Shown here piece after piece: positions 1-6,557 of a stretch of DNA of 7,194 bases. Each line of letters starts with the position of its first letter. Positions within the stretch are counted from its first letter, which is position 1. Both the position numbers and the translations under genes were made by a program. Origin of the DNA: Pseudomonadota bacterium (lineage in GTDB: Bacteria; Desulfobacterota; Desulfobacteria; Desulfobacterales; Desulfobacteraceae); the NCBI GenBank assembly GCA_018812385.1, contig JAHJDU010000285.1, positions 1 to 7,194 on the forward strand. The letters run 5' to 3'. The notes beneath the pieces were generated by a model. It saw only the letters and a list, made by a program, of their open reading frames with translations. It was not told where the DNA came from and made no database searches.

Positions 1-658
1 CAATATCTGCCTTTCCTGAAAACCCAAGGATTTTATCGGCAAGACTTTGGAGAAATTGTTTGTTTTCAAATGATTTTGCCAGATGAACAGGATTTAAACT
101 GCCGTTATTTTCAGGCAGATCAATAGTCAGGGTATAGGTTTCCCTGTTTTTTTTTACTAAGCCTGCTGCTGCCTGTTTGGCGCTAAAGCCCCTTAATCCT
201 TTAAAATCAACGATTAAAAGATTTTTTTCTTCAAGGTTGGATCCTTTTGAAACGGTTTCAGGAACCATGTATGTGGGCTTGAAAGTCCCAAGACTGGTTA
301 GTATCTGTTTATTATCCGTGCCAGGCAGACTGTATTTAAGCCCGGCAGAATTTAAAAACTCTGCCAGAAATTGAAAGCTTTCTTTGATCTGGTCTGGAGT
401 TGTTTTTGAATAGGGGTGATAAGGTTGATCTGATTGTAATTTTTTAATTGCTGAAAATGGCTTGGTCAGTATTTTTCCTGATTCTGCCGGGAAAACCCCT
501 AATAGATCAAATAATCCGCTTGCAAAAAAAAGGGATGAGGAATTTCCGGCCCGAATCGTTTTCAACCCTAAGTTTGATGCCCGGGCCGCGGCAATGTATC
601 CGGCCAGGCCGGCACCAATGACAAGAATATCACAATCTGCGTTTTTTTTTATCTTCAT
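1..658 (-). CDS. glpB: Anaerobic glycerol-3-phosphate dehydrogenase subunit B, 3'-truncated by window edge
   Basis: This is the N-terminal 219 residues of GlpB, a flavoprotein subunit of the anaerobic G3P dehydrogenase, which works with GlpA and the Fe-S membrane subunit GlpC to move electrons from G3P to menaquinone. Reading the reverse strand from the ATG at 658-656 gives an open frame to base 1 with no stop, so the C-terminal half is missing. Visible features are an N-terminal Rossmann motif G15-A-G17-L-A-G20 preceded by a hydrophobic strand (DILVIGAG), the family segment FFASGLFDLLG at about 44-54, HPYS at 81-84, and SLGTFKPTYM at 122-131. The last three match E. coli GlpB at equivalent places from memory. 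The start lies 6 bases after the glpA stop, so translation is probably coupled; I see no strong Shine-Dalgarno. Three 8-9 base homopolymers fall within this stretch. E. coli GlpB is about 419 residues, so roughly half is seen. Assignment is confident. Confidence 0.93.
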   Translation of the reverse strand, partial: MKIKKNADCDILVIGAGLAGYIAAARASNLGLKTIRAGNSSSLFFASGLFDLLGVFPAESGKILTKPFSAIKKLQSDQPYHPYSKTTPDQIKESFQFLAEFLNSAGLKYSLPGTDNKQILTSLGTFKPTYMVPETVSKGSNLEEKNLLIVDFKGLRGFSAKQAAAGLVKKNRETYTLTIDLPENNGSLNPVHLAKSFENKQFLQSLADKILGFSGKADI

Positions 659-664
659 GTATAT

Positions 665-2233
665 TTAATTTTTGTTTTCAATAAGTTCCAATCCAAATAA
701 CCCGGAATGTATCATTTCCTTTAGCGAAGATTGAGCAAGTGCCTGGTCCCATAAAAGAGATTGTTCCCCCTTCCATCTTTCATTTAAAAAGCGTTTCAGA
801 TCTTTGATGTCTGAATGATCCTGGATGACATTGCTGTCATACAGATGGGAAAATATTCTTAAACTACAGAAGGCACCCTGACAAGGACCTTTGCCTACCC
901 TGCTCCTGAGTGCAATGGAGATAAGATCTGGTTTGCCTTTATTCTGTTTGACCGAATTTACAATGGTATCAATGGCACCCTGGGGTACCATTTCGCACTC
1001 ACACAAAATCGGGTCAAAGCCAGTCTTTGACATGACGGGTTCATTTACCAGCACACCGGGCTCAGACCATTCACCGCTTTTTGTCGATGGCAGGGGAATT
1101 TCTTTTGTCAGGCATTTTGAGAATATTGAATGTTTCCAGCAGACAAGATCAGATGCTTTTTCCGCCATCAAACGGAAAGTGGATAACTTGCCCCCCGTTA
1201 TGGTGATAAAATTATCAACCCTGTCTAGTTTATGATCCCGCAGGGTAAACCCCCTGCTGACATTTCTGTCATCTTCATTGCTTTTTTCACTGACAAGCGG
1301 CCTGGCCCCTGAATATGCCCTGATATATCTGCAGGTTTTAAGGGCAGGGACAATTTTTTCTCCCTCGTTGATAATATGGTCAACTTCATTTATTGTTGGA
1401 TAAATATTATCAGGGGATTCAACGCGGACCGAGGTTGTTCCAAGGATGGATACCACCCCGCCCGGAACCAGTATGTCTCCATCCGTGGCTTTTCTCAGGC
1501 GGTTTATAACCCTTTTTGTCATTCTCTTGCTGGTGACAAGAAGGGTGCCTTTGGACAGGACCATGTTAATAGTTATGCCGGCCATGGCAGCAATAATGCC
1601 AGCCCATGCCCCAGATGCATTAACATAGGTGCGGGCTTTGATTTGAAAGGTTTCGCCATTATTCTGGTTGATGATACTGGCATATTCAATACAATTATTT
1701 GTAACTTTGAATCCAGTAAGTTTGCTGAAACTTAAGTATTGACTGCCCCTTAAAACGGCATCGTTCATATTTTCTATGGAAAGCTTAAAAGGATTGATTG
1801 ATGCGTCATTGACTTCATAAGCCGCTATCATATCCTTTGATAAAACAGGCTCCATTTCTCTGGCAAGGGCCGGGTCAATTTTTTTATAATAAACACCTGA
1901 TTTTTCACACATGCCTGGAAAGTCGGCAATATATTTTTCATCATCCCCTTTTACGGCAACAAACAGGCCCCCTGTGTTTTCAATACAATGCCCGGCATTT
2001 TTTTTCAGGATTTCCAGTTCATTTCTACATTCAACAGCAGCTTTTGGATCTGAACCAACATATCTGGCACCACTGTGCAAAAGGCCATGATTCCCACCTG
2101 AAGCACCCGCGTTCAAATCTGATTTTTCAATTAATATGCATTGCAGCCCGCGAAGAGAAAGATCTCTGGCGATTCCCGTTCCAGTCACCCCGCCACCGAT
2201 GACCAATACATCTGTTTCTATGGTTTTATTCAT
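665..2233 (-). CDS. glpA: Anaerobic glycerol-3-phosphate dehydrogenase subunit A
   Basis: This encodes the catalytic FAD subunit of the anaerobic G3P dehydrogenase, which oxidises sn-glycerol-3-phosphate to dihydroxyacetone phosphate at the cytoplasmic face of the membrane complex. The 522-residue protein (E. coli GlpA is about 542) opens with the FAD-binding motif G13-G-G15-V-T-G18, then SGGNHGLLHSGARY of the DAO/GlpA family and a late ITGGKLSTFRLMAE block. It ends with a BFD-like [2Fe-2S] domain carrying C411-E-C413 and C451-Q-G-A-F-C456, the feature that separates GlpA from aerobic GlpD. The frame is open 14 codons further upstream to an ATG at 2275-2273, but the ATG at 2233-2231 is preferred because AAAGGA lies 7 bases before it and family similarity starts there. 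The gene leads the glpA-glpB unit and is divergent from glpK. All key residues are present and no damage is seen. Confidence 0.96.
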   Translation of the reverse strand: MNKTIETDVLVIGGGVTGTGIARDLSLRGLQCILIEKSDLNAGASGGNHGLLHSGARYVGSDPKAAVECRNELEILKKNAGHCIENTGGLFVAVKGDDEKYIADFPGMCEKSGVYYKKIDPALAREMEPVLSKDMIAAYEVNDASINPFKLSIENMNDAVLRGSQYLSFSKLTGFKVTNNCIEYASIINQNNGETFQIKARTYVNASGAWAGIIAAMAGITINMVLSKGTLLVTSKRMTKRVINRLRKATDGDILVPGGVVSILGTTSVRVESPDNIYPTINEVDHIINEGEKIVPALKTCRYIRAYSGARPLVSEKSNEDDRNVSRGFTLRDHKLDRVDNFITITGGKLSTFRLMAEKASDLVCWKHSIFSKCLTKEIPLPSTKSGEWSEPGVLVNEPVMSKTGFDPILCECEMVPQGAIDTIVNSVKQNKGKPDLISIALRSRVGKGPCQGAFCSLRIFSHLYDSNVIQDHSDIKDLKRFLNERWKGEQSLLWDQALAQSSLKEMIHSGLFGLELIENKN

Positions 2234-2240
2234 TGGGAAA

Positions 2241-2246
2241 TCCTTT
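2241..2246 (-). promoter_or_regulatory. Ribosome binding site that decides the glpA start
   Basis: The reverse strand reads AAAGGA, then 7 bases, then ATG. This supports the internal ATG at 2233-2231 over the upstream in-frame ATGs at 2275-2273 and 2254-2252, which have no comparable purine-rich sequence in front of them. Confidence 0.7.
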
Positions 2247-2332
2247 GTCGACATGTTCAAAAAAACAAATACCATGACTTAAAAACTTGTGCAAGCGAAA
2301 AAAACTAATATGAAATGAAAATAATATGTTGT

Positions 2333-2362
2333 TTGACGTTCTTTATGCACGATTTTTATATG
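2333..2362 (+). promoter_or_regulatory. Possible distal sigma-70-like promoter toward glpK
   Basis: TTGACG (2333-2338) is followed after 18 bases by TATATG (2357-2362), giving five of six matches to the -35 and four of six to the -10 consensus. It lies about 225 bases before glpK, so a transcript from it would carry the inverted repeat at 2366-2441 in its leader. This is sequence likeness only in an AT-rich region where chance matches are common. Confidence 0.3.
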
Positions 2363-2365
2363 AAA

Positions 2366-2441
2366 GTAGTGAGATATGAGTTTTGAGTAGTGAGAAAAAA
2401 CCATTTGTTTTGCTTCCCTCACATCTCATATCTCACATCTC
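2366..2441. repeat. GAG/CTC-rich inverted repeat with internal direct copies
   Basis: A perfect 12-base inverted repeat pairs GTGAGATATGAG (2369-2380) with CTCATATCTCAC (2425-2436), leaving a 44-base spacer. Further inner pairing is available between TGAG (2384-2387) and CTCA (2418-2421). Each arm also has direct repetition: GTAGTGAG occurs at 2366-2373 and 2387-2394, and CTCACATCTC at 2418-2427 and 2432-2441. The composition, with purines on one arm and pyrimidines on the other, differs from the AT-rich flanks. It could be a dispersed REP- or MITE-like element, a leader hairpin, or a regulator site. It is not a terminator in appearance because neither arm is followed by a T-run at the right place. 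Confidence 0.7.
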
Positions 2442-2476
2442 GTTTATAATTTGTTGTTCCCGAAAGGGCATGGACG

Positions 2477-2504
2477 TTGGTTAAATGTAAAAAAAAGATA
2501 TATT
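2477..2504 (+). promoter_or_regulatory. Possible proximal glpK promoter
   Basis: TTGGTT (2477-2482), a 16-base A-rich spacer and TATATT (2499-2504) resemble a weak sigma-70 promoter. It would start transcription about 75 bases before the glpK ATG. The -35 is poor and the surroundings are strongly AT-rich, so this is a tentative call. Confidence 0.35.
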
Positions 2505-2574
2505 TATATTTAAAGAAGTCTATTTAAGTGATATCTTCAGGCAATGATAATGTTTAAGCGAGCCCTAAGCATTC

Positions 2575-2580
2575 GGAGGT
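2575..2580 (+). promoter_or_regulatory. Strong glpK ribosome binding site
   Basis: GGAGGT lies 6 bases before the ATG at 2587. It is the best Shine-Dalgarno in the window and fixes the glpK start. Confidence 0.85.
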
Positions 2581-2586
2581 AAAATT

Positions 2587-4095
2587 ATGTTAAAGTATGT
2601 CGGTTCAATAGATCTTGGGACAACCAGTAACAGATTCATCCTTTTTGATAAACAAGGCAATATCTTTGGTTCTGCGCAAAAAGAGCACAAACAGATTTTT
2701 CCAAAACCAGGCTGGGTAGAACATGATCCCATTGAAATCTGGAAAAATACATGTTCGGTTATTGCCCAGGTGATGGATAAAACCGGAATTTCTGTGGAAT
2801 CCATTGATTCCATCGGGATAACCAATCAAAGAGAGACCAGTGTTGTCTGGAACCGGAAAACGGGAAAACCATATTATAATGCCATTGTCTGGCAATGTAC
2901 AAGAACAGATGAAATCTGTAAAAATCTTGTGGCCCAGACGGGGGAGGCCTTTTTCACTGAAAAAACGGGCCTGCCCGTGGCAACCTATTTTTCAGGGCCA
3001 AAAGTAAAATGGGTGTTAGACAATATTTCAGATGCAAAAAAAGATATCTTATCAGGCGATGTTTTGTTTGGAACAATTGAAACCTGGATTATCTGGTGGC
3101 TGACGGGAGGACCAGACAAAGGATCACACATTACAGATGTTTCCAATGCCAGCCGGACCATGATGATGAATATCCATTCCCTTGAATGGGATAAAGATCT
3201 TGTGGATGCCCTTGGTATCCCAATATCCATACTGCCGGATATAAAGCCTTCCATAGACTCCAATACCTGGGGAAGAACACAGAAAGACGGCCCTTTTAAA
3301 GGAGAAATACCTGTTTGCGGTGCGCTGGGTGATCAACAGGCAGCACTTTTCGGCCAAACCTGTTTTTCCAAAGGCGAAGCGAAAAACACCTATGGCACGG
3401 GATGCTTTTTGCTGATGAATACAGGGACCACACCCGTTATCTCTAAGCACGGCCTTCTTACCACTGTGGGATATCAGATCAACAATGAAAAAGCAGTATA
3501 TTGCCTTGAAGGCTCCATTGCAATTGCCGGAGCTCTGGTGCAGTGGATGCGGGATAATTTGGGGATTATTAAATCTGCCGGGGAAATAGAAGAGCTTGCA
3601 AAAACAGTGGATGACAATGGCGGTGTTTATTTTGTGCCGGCTTTTTCCGGGCTGTTTGCCCCATATTGGCGATCAGACGCAAGAGGTATTATTGCAGGGC
3701 TTACAAGATTTGTAAATAAGGGCCACCTGGCAAGAGCGGTCCTTGAGGCAAACGCGTATCAGACACTTGATATCGTCACAGCAATGAAGAAAGATTCAAT
3801 GGTGGACCTTACCCTGCTCAAAGTTGACGGGGGAATGGTATTGAACGAATTGCTCATGCAGTTTCAATCCGATATGCTCAACGTAATGATTATACGACCG
3901 ACGATAATTGAAACAACTGCATTGGGGGCAGCCTATGCTGCAGGGCTTGCCAGTGGGTTCTGGAATGACATAAATGATTTAAAGGCGAACTGGTCAGAGG
4001 GGAAAAGATGGGTTCCATCCATGTCTCCAGAAAAACGCGAAGATCTGTATTCCAGATGGGGAAAAGCCATTGAAAGATCTTTTGACTGGGTGTGA
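2587..4095 (+). CDS. glpK: Glycerol kinase
   Basis: GlpK is a cytoplasmic FGGY-family kinase that turns glycerol plus ATP into sn-glycerol-3-phosphate, the substrate of the divergent GlpA/GlpB. The 502-residue protein matches the usual family length. The N-terminal phosphate-binding segment SIDLGTTSNR lies at 7-16. The residues expected to hold glycerol are all present: R82-E83 in NQRE, W102 in AIVWQ, Y134 in TYFSG, and D249-Q250 in GDQQAALFGQ, with D249 the expected catalytic base. Nucleotide-binding segments TYGTGC (268-273) and DGG (414-416) and the C-terminal TALGAAYAAGLASG block (about 444-457) are also intact. The loop that binds the inhibitor fructose-1,6-bisphosphate in E. coli (around its G234 and R236) reads FKGEIPV here, so that arginine appears to be glutamate. 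glpR follows 91 bases later on the same strand with no clear terminator between, suggesting co-transcription. Confidence 0.97.
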   Translation: MLKYVGSIDLGTTSNRFILFDKQGNIFGSAQKEHKQIFPKPGWVEHDPIEIWKNTCSVIAQVMDKTGISVESIDSIGITNQRETSVVWNRKTGKPYYNAIVWQCTRTDEICKNLVAQTGEAFFTEKTGLPVATYFSGPKVKWVLDNISDAKKDILSGDVLFGTIETWIIWWLTGGPDKGSHITDVSNASRTMMMNIHSLEWDKDLVDALGIPISILPDIKPSIDSNTWGRTQKDGPFKGEIPVCGALGDQQAALFGQTCFSKGEAKNTYGTGCFLLMNTGTTPVISKHGLLTTVGYQINNEKAVYCLEGSIAIAGALVQWMRDNLGIIKSAGEIEELAKTVDDNGGVYFVPAFSGLFAPYWRSDARGIIAGLTRFVNKGHLARAVLEANAYQTLDIVTAMKKDSMVDLTLLKVDGGMVLNELLMQFQSDMLNVMIIRPTIIETTALGAAYAAGLASGFWNDINDLKANWSEGKRWVPSMSPEKREDLYSRWGKAIERSFDWV

Positions 4096-4186
4096 CATTT
4101 AAGGTTTGCGACAGATGAATGATTGGAGTAGAATATTGGCAGCTTTATTAAACTTATAAATTTATTTAAGCGGATTATTAAAATAA

Positions 4187-4960
4187 ATGAATTATTCACG
4201 AAAAGCCATTGGCAACAGGCATAAAAATATTATTTCTGTGATAAATAAAAATGGATTTGCCACGGTTGAGGAAATGGCAAAATTATATAATGTCACACCA
4301 CAAACCATAAGAAGAGATATTAATTTTCTGGATAAGGAAGGATATGTATCAAGGTATCATGGCGGTGCCGGGTCTTCTTCCAGTGCGGAAAATGTTGCCT
4401 ACTGGCATAGAAAAGAACTGCTTTCTGAAGAAAAGAAGAGAATTGCCAAGACTATAGCATCCATTATCCCGGATAAATCATCTCTTTTTATAAATATCGG
4501 GACCACAACGGAGCATGTTGCCCATGCTTTGTGCGACCATAATAAATTGAGAATCATCACCAATAATCTCAATGTTGCAGCGATTATGAGCAAAAAAGAG
4601 GGGTTTGAAGTCATTGTTGCAGGTGGCATCGTAAGAAGTAAAGACGGTGGGATTACTGGAGAATCTGCTGTTCAATTTATCAAACAATTTAAAATGGATA
4701 TTGGAATCATCGGAATCAGTGGTATTGACCTTGATGGAACATTGCTTGATTTTGACTTCAGGGAAGTTCATGTGGCAAGAACAATTATTGAAAATTCAAG
4801 AAAGGTTTTTCTTGTTGCAGATCATTCCAAGATTGGCAGAAATGCAATGGTCAAGCTTGGAAGTATCAAAGAGATTGACACTTTTATTACAGATAAAAAA
4901 CCGCCAAAACAGCTGATGGATATTATTTTAGAATATGACATCAACCTTTTGGTCGGTTAG
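4187..4960 (+). CDS. glpR: DeoR-family glycerol-3-phosphate regulon repressor
   Basis: This is a 257-residue DeoR-family transcriptional repressor very like E. coli GlpR (252 residues), which binds operators of glp genes and lets go when G3P is present. An N-terminal winged helix-turn-helix covers about residues 10-60, with the recognition helix in VTPQTIRRDINFL (36-48) and the wing SRYHGGA (55-61). The C-terminal effector domain (about 80-240) has the sugar-phosphate-isomerase-like motifs IGTTTE (104-109), ITNNLNVA (124-131), AGG (145-147), DGGITGE (153-159), GISGID (176-181) and a late DHSKIGRNAMV (212-222), which match E. coli GlpR closely from memory. The ATG at 4187 has only a weak upstream AAGCGGA at a long 12-base spacing, so expression may be low, as is usual for a repressor. 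Its place directly after glpK supports control of the local glp genes. Confidence 0.95.
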   Translation: MNYSRKAIGNRHKNIISVINKNGFATVEEMAKLYNVTPQTIRRDINFLDKEGYVSRYHGGAGSSSSAENVAYWHRKELLSEEKKRIAKTIASIIPDKSSLFINIGTTTEHVAHALCDHNKLRIITNNLNVAAIMSKKEGFEVIVAGGIVRSKDGGITGESAVQFIKQFKMDIGIIGISGIDLDGTLLDFDFREVHVARTIIENSRKVFLVADHSKIGRNAMVKLGSIKEIDTFITDKKPPKQLMDIILEYDINLLVG

Positions 4961-5037
4961 CAGGCAGGTAGACTTTAAAATAATTTTGCTGCATACTTTT
5001 AAAAAATGGTAATGGTTGATAGAATTAAAGACAGGTT

Positions 5038-6237
5038 ATGAAAAAAATAATTATATTCATTTTTTTGTTCTTTTTTCCCTGTATGATATATGCACAATAT
5101 TATCATTGGGTTGAAAATGGGGTTCACCATTTCAGCAACTATCAGGCCCCACCAAAGCAAAAAGACAAAAACACATCTGGTAAGACCCCTTCTGCTGTGG
5201 CGCCAAAGGGCAGTATAATATTAAAAGAATCTGTAATTGGCCCTGGGAAAACTCTTTCATCCCAGGAAGCAGGAAAACCGCCTGTTAAGAGGAAAGCATA
5301 TCTTAAGGAAAAATCACCTGAAGTAAAGAAAGCACTTGAGCAGAAGAAGGCAGCTGAACTGGAGAAAGTAGCTGAACAGGAGGCTATCCCCGTCAAACTT
5401 TTTCCACTCAAGGAAGCGGAAAAAGCATCAGTTAAAAGGAAAGTACCTGTTAAAGAAAAAGTATCTGTTAAAGAAAAAGATATTGCTCTGACAGATCTTA
5501 GGGTTATGGGTCCTAAAAAAGAGCTGGCCCTGACCGATAAGCAGGCCGCCTTTTGGCACAAAAAAGCAGCAGAACAGGGAGATGCCGCGGCTCAGTATAC
5601 TCTTGGGGTTCTGTATTCTAAGGGCAAAGGGGTGCCTCAGGACGATAAACAGGCCGCATACTGGTATAAAAAAGCAGCTGACCAGGGGAATGTCAGCGCG
5701 CAGTTTAATCTTGGGATTATGCATTCTAAAGGCATAGGCGTGCCCCAGGATGATCAACAGGCATCATTCTGGTACAAAAAAGCACTTGAGAAGGGGAAAG
5801 CCAGCGCTCAAGCTAATCTTGGATATATGTATCTTGTCGGCAAAGGTGTGCCCCAGGATGATGTTCAGGCTGCATACTGGTATAGAAAAGCAGCTGACCA
5901 GGGAGATGCTGCAGCCCAGTTTAATCTTGGAATAATGTACTCCAAGGGTAAGGGGGTTGGAAAAGACGATGAACAGGCAGCTTTTTGGTACAAGAAAGCA
6001 GCTGGGCAGGGAGATCCTGAGGCTCAGTTTATTCTTGGACGTATGTATTCTAACGGCACAGGAGTAACGCAAAATTATCAACTGGCTTATGTCTGGGAAA
6101 GTTTAGCAGCAGCCCAAGGTCATGAATTGGCGATAAAGGACTTAAATATTCTCGTTAAAAAATTATCGCTTCAAGAACTGGCAGAAGCCGAAACCCTTGA
6201 AGCTGAAATCCAGCAGAGAATAGACCATCCCCAATAA
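5038..6237 (+). CDS. Secreted Sel1-repeat protein with DUF4124-like N-terminus
   Basis: This 399-residue protein is probably exported to the periplasm. Residues 1-19 form a signal peptide: MKK, a long Ile/Phe stretch, and a likely cut after Y18-A19. C15 does not sit in a proper lipobox. Residues 20-38 (YYHWVENGVHHFSNYQAPP) resemble the start of DUF4124 domains (W-x-ENGV-H-x-S). Residues about 40-168 are a Lys/Glu/Ala-rich, low-complexity linker, partly a possible coiled coil around 90-115. From 169 to 348 there are five complete 36-residue Sel1-like repeats of the form QAAxWYKKAADQGxAxAQxxLGxMYxxGxGVxQDD, then a diverged sixth copy (349 to about 384) and a short acidic helix. Sel1 repeats are alpha-solenoid, protein-binding modules; no enzyme motif is seen and the partner cannot be named. 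It starts 77 bases after glpR, so it could be read through from glpK-glpR, but no functional link is evident. Confidence 0.88.
   Translation: MKKIIIFIFLFFFPCMIYAQYYHWVENGVHHFSNYQAPPKQKDKNTSGKTPSAVAPKGSIILKESVIGPGKTLSSQEAGKPPVKRKAYLKEKSPEVKKALEQKKAAELEKVAEQEAIPVKLFPLKEAEKASVKRKVPVKEKVSVKEKDIALTDLRVMGPKKELALTDKQAAFWHKKAAEQGDAAAQYTLGVLYSKGKGVPQDDKQAAYWYKKAADQGNVSAQFNLGIMHSKGIGVPQDDQQASFWYKKALEKGKASAQANLGYMYLVGKGVPQDDVQAAYWYRKAADQGDAAAQFNLGIMYSKGKGVGKDDEQAAFWYKKAAGQGDPEAQFILGRMYSNGTGVTQNYQLAYVWESLAAAQGHELAIKDLNILVKKLSLQELAEAETLEAEIQQRIDHPQ
5443..5478 (+). repeat. Two tandem 18-base units in the linker of the Sel1 protein
   Basis: GTACCTGTTAAAGAAAAA (5443-5460) is followed directly by GTATCTGTTAAAGAAAAA (5461-5478), differing at one base. 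They encode VPVKEK and VSVKEK at residues 136-147. The near identity suggests a recent duplication in the charged linker. Confidence 0.85.
5542..6081 (+). repeat. Five 108-base Sel1-coding repeats
   Basis: Five back-to-back 108-base units encode the 36-residue Sel1 repeats: residues 169-204, 205-240, 241-276, 277-312 and 313-348. Every unit has exactly the same length. Units 1, 2 and 4 look most alike at the protein level, while unit 3 (ALEKGKASAQANLGYMYLVG) and unit 5 (GTGVTQNYQ) are more diverged. Confidence 0.9.
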
Positions 6238-6549
6238 ATCTTTAAACCCTGTTATTTAAAATTATTCCACAATCGTATGGCCTTTTTCAAGGCCATCGCA
6301 TTTAAAAAAAAAGTATCCTTAAAAAAACATAGGTTTTAAAATGATCGTTTTGCATTAAGATCCTGTGCAGAAGGCAAATCAACGATTCCCTGAAAGAAGC
6401 GATATCTGAGCAAGAAACATATGGATATATACTCAGGTCTATCAAGGTCATTCTGTATTCCAAAGACATCATGAGGCCCGGTGACCAGGGACTTTAAGCC
6501 TTTGTTTTTTTGAGGATCGTCTTTGTTGTTGCCTTGATATTTTTAAGTA
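6238..6549. other. Convergent intergenic region without a clear gene
   Basis: This 312-base stretch lies between the 3' ends of two converging genes. It holds the hairpin at 6277-6296, an A-rich run near 6304-6327, and most of a second hairpin at 6530-6557. Between them, about 6345-6494 is open in one plus frame and 6302-6472 is open in one minus frame (56 codons from an ATG pair), but neither has a ribosome binding site or a recognisable motif, so I call no gene here. Confidence 0.6.
6277..6296 (+). terminator. Hairpin after the Sel1 gene, possible terminator
   Basis: ATGGCCTT (6277-6284) and AAGGCCAT (6289-6296) form a perfect 8-base-pair stem with a TTTC loop, 39 bases after the Sel1 stop codon. 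On the plus strand the stem is followed by CGCATTT, not a clean T-run, so an intrinsic terminator is possible but not ideal. The stem may instead protect the mRNA end. Confidence 0.45.
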
Positions 6550-6557
6550 TCAAGGCA
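6530..6557 (-). terminator. Hairpin spanning the stop codon of the GntR-family gene
   Basis: TGCCTTGATA (6530-6539) and TATCAAGGCA (6548-6557) form a perfect 10-base-pair stem with an 8-base loop. The TGA stop of the regulator (6552-6550) lies inside the stem. In the minus direction the stem is followed by ACAACAAAGACG, with no T-run, so classic intrinsic termination is doubtful. It may act as an mRNA 3'-end stabiliser or a bidirectional pause site between converging genes. Confidence 0.4.

Larger units (their letters stand above)
2234..2586. promoter_or_regulatory. Divergent glpA / glpK regulatory region
   Basis: This 353-base stretch has no credible gene and separates two divergently transcribed glp units, so it must hold the promoters for both, and probably operators for the adjacent GlpR. 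It is AT-rich. Contents from left to right: the glpA leader; a short dyad CTTG-TG-CAAG at 2286-2295; a possible plus-strand promoter at 2333-2362; a GAG/CTC-rich inverted repeat at 2366-2441; a second possible promoter at 2477-2504; and the glpK ribosome binding site. I could not find a convincing match to the E. coli GlpR operator (ATGTTCG-type half-sites), so operator placement is open. Confidence 0.7.

Noticed and set aside
2248..2262. ACATGTTC-like half-site in the glpA leader resembling an E. coli GlpR half operator
   Set aside because: Only one half-site resembles the remembered E. coli form, the second half is an A-run, and the conserved G after TTC is missing.
2234..2275. Longer glpA start adding 14 residues
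   Set aside because: The ribosome binding site and family similarity both support the ATG at 2233-2231; the extension has no family match.
2366..2441. CRISPR array or tRNA-like structure
   Set aside because: There are no evenly spaced identical repeats with unique spacers and no cloverleaf arrangement; the repeats are short, nested and irregular.
4096..4186. Terminator or separate promoter between glpK and glpR
   Set aside because: The 91 bases are AT-rich with no GC-rich stem and only poor promoter matches, so co-transcription is the simpler reading.
5142..6081. Long antisense open frames opposite the Sel1 gene
   Set aside because: They arise from the repetitive codon pattern of the Sel1 repeats and Lys/Glu linker and show only mirrored repeats with no family motif.
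6302..6472. 56-codon minus-strand open frame in the convergent region
   Set aside because: It has no ribosome binding site, no recognisable motif and an odd composition, and it mirrors an open frame on the other strand.
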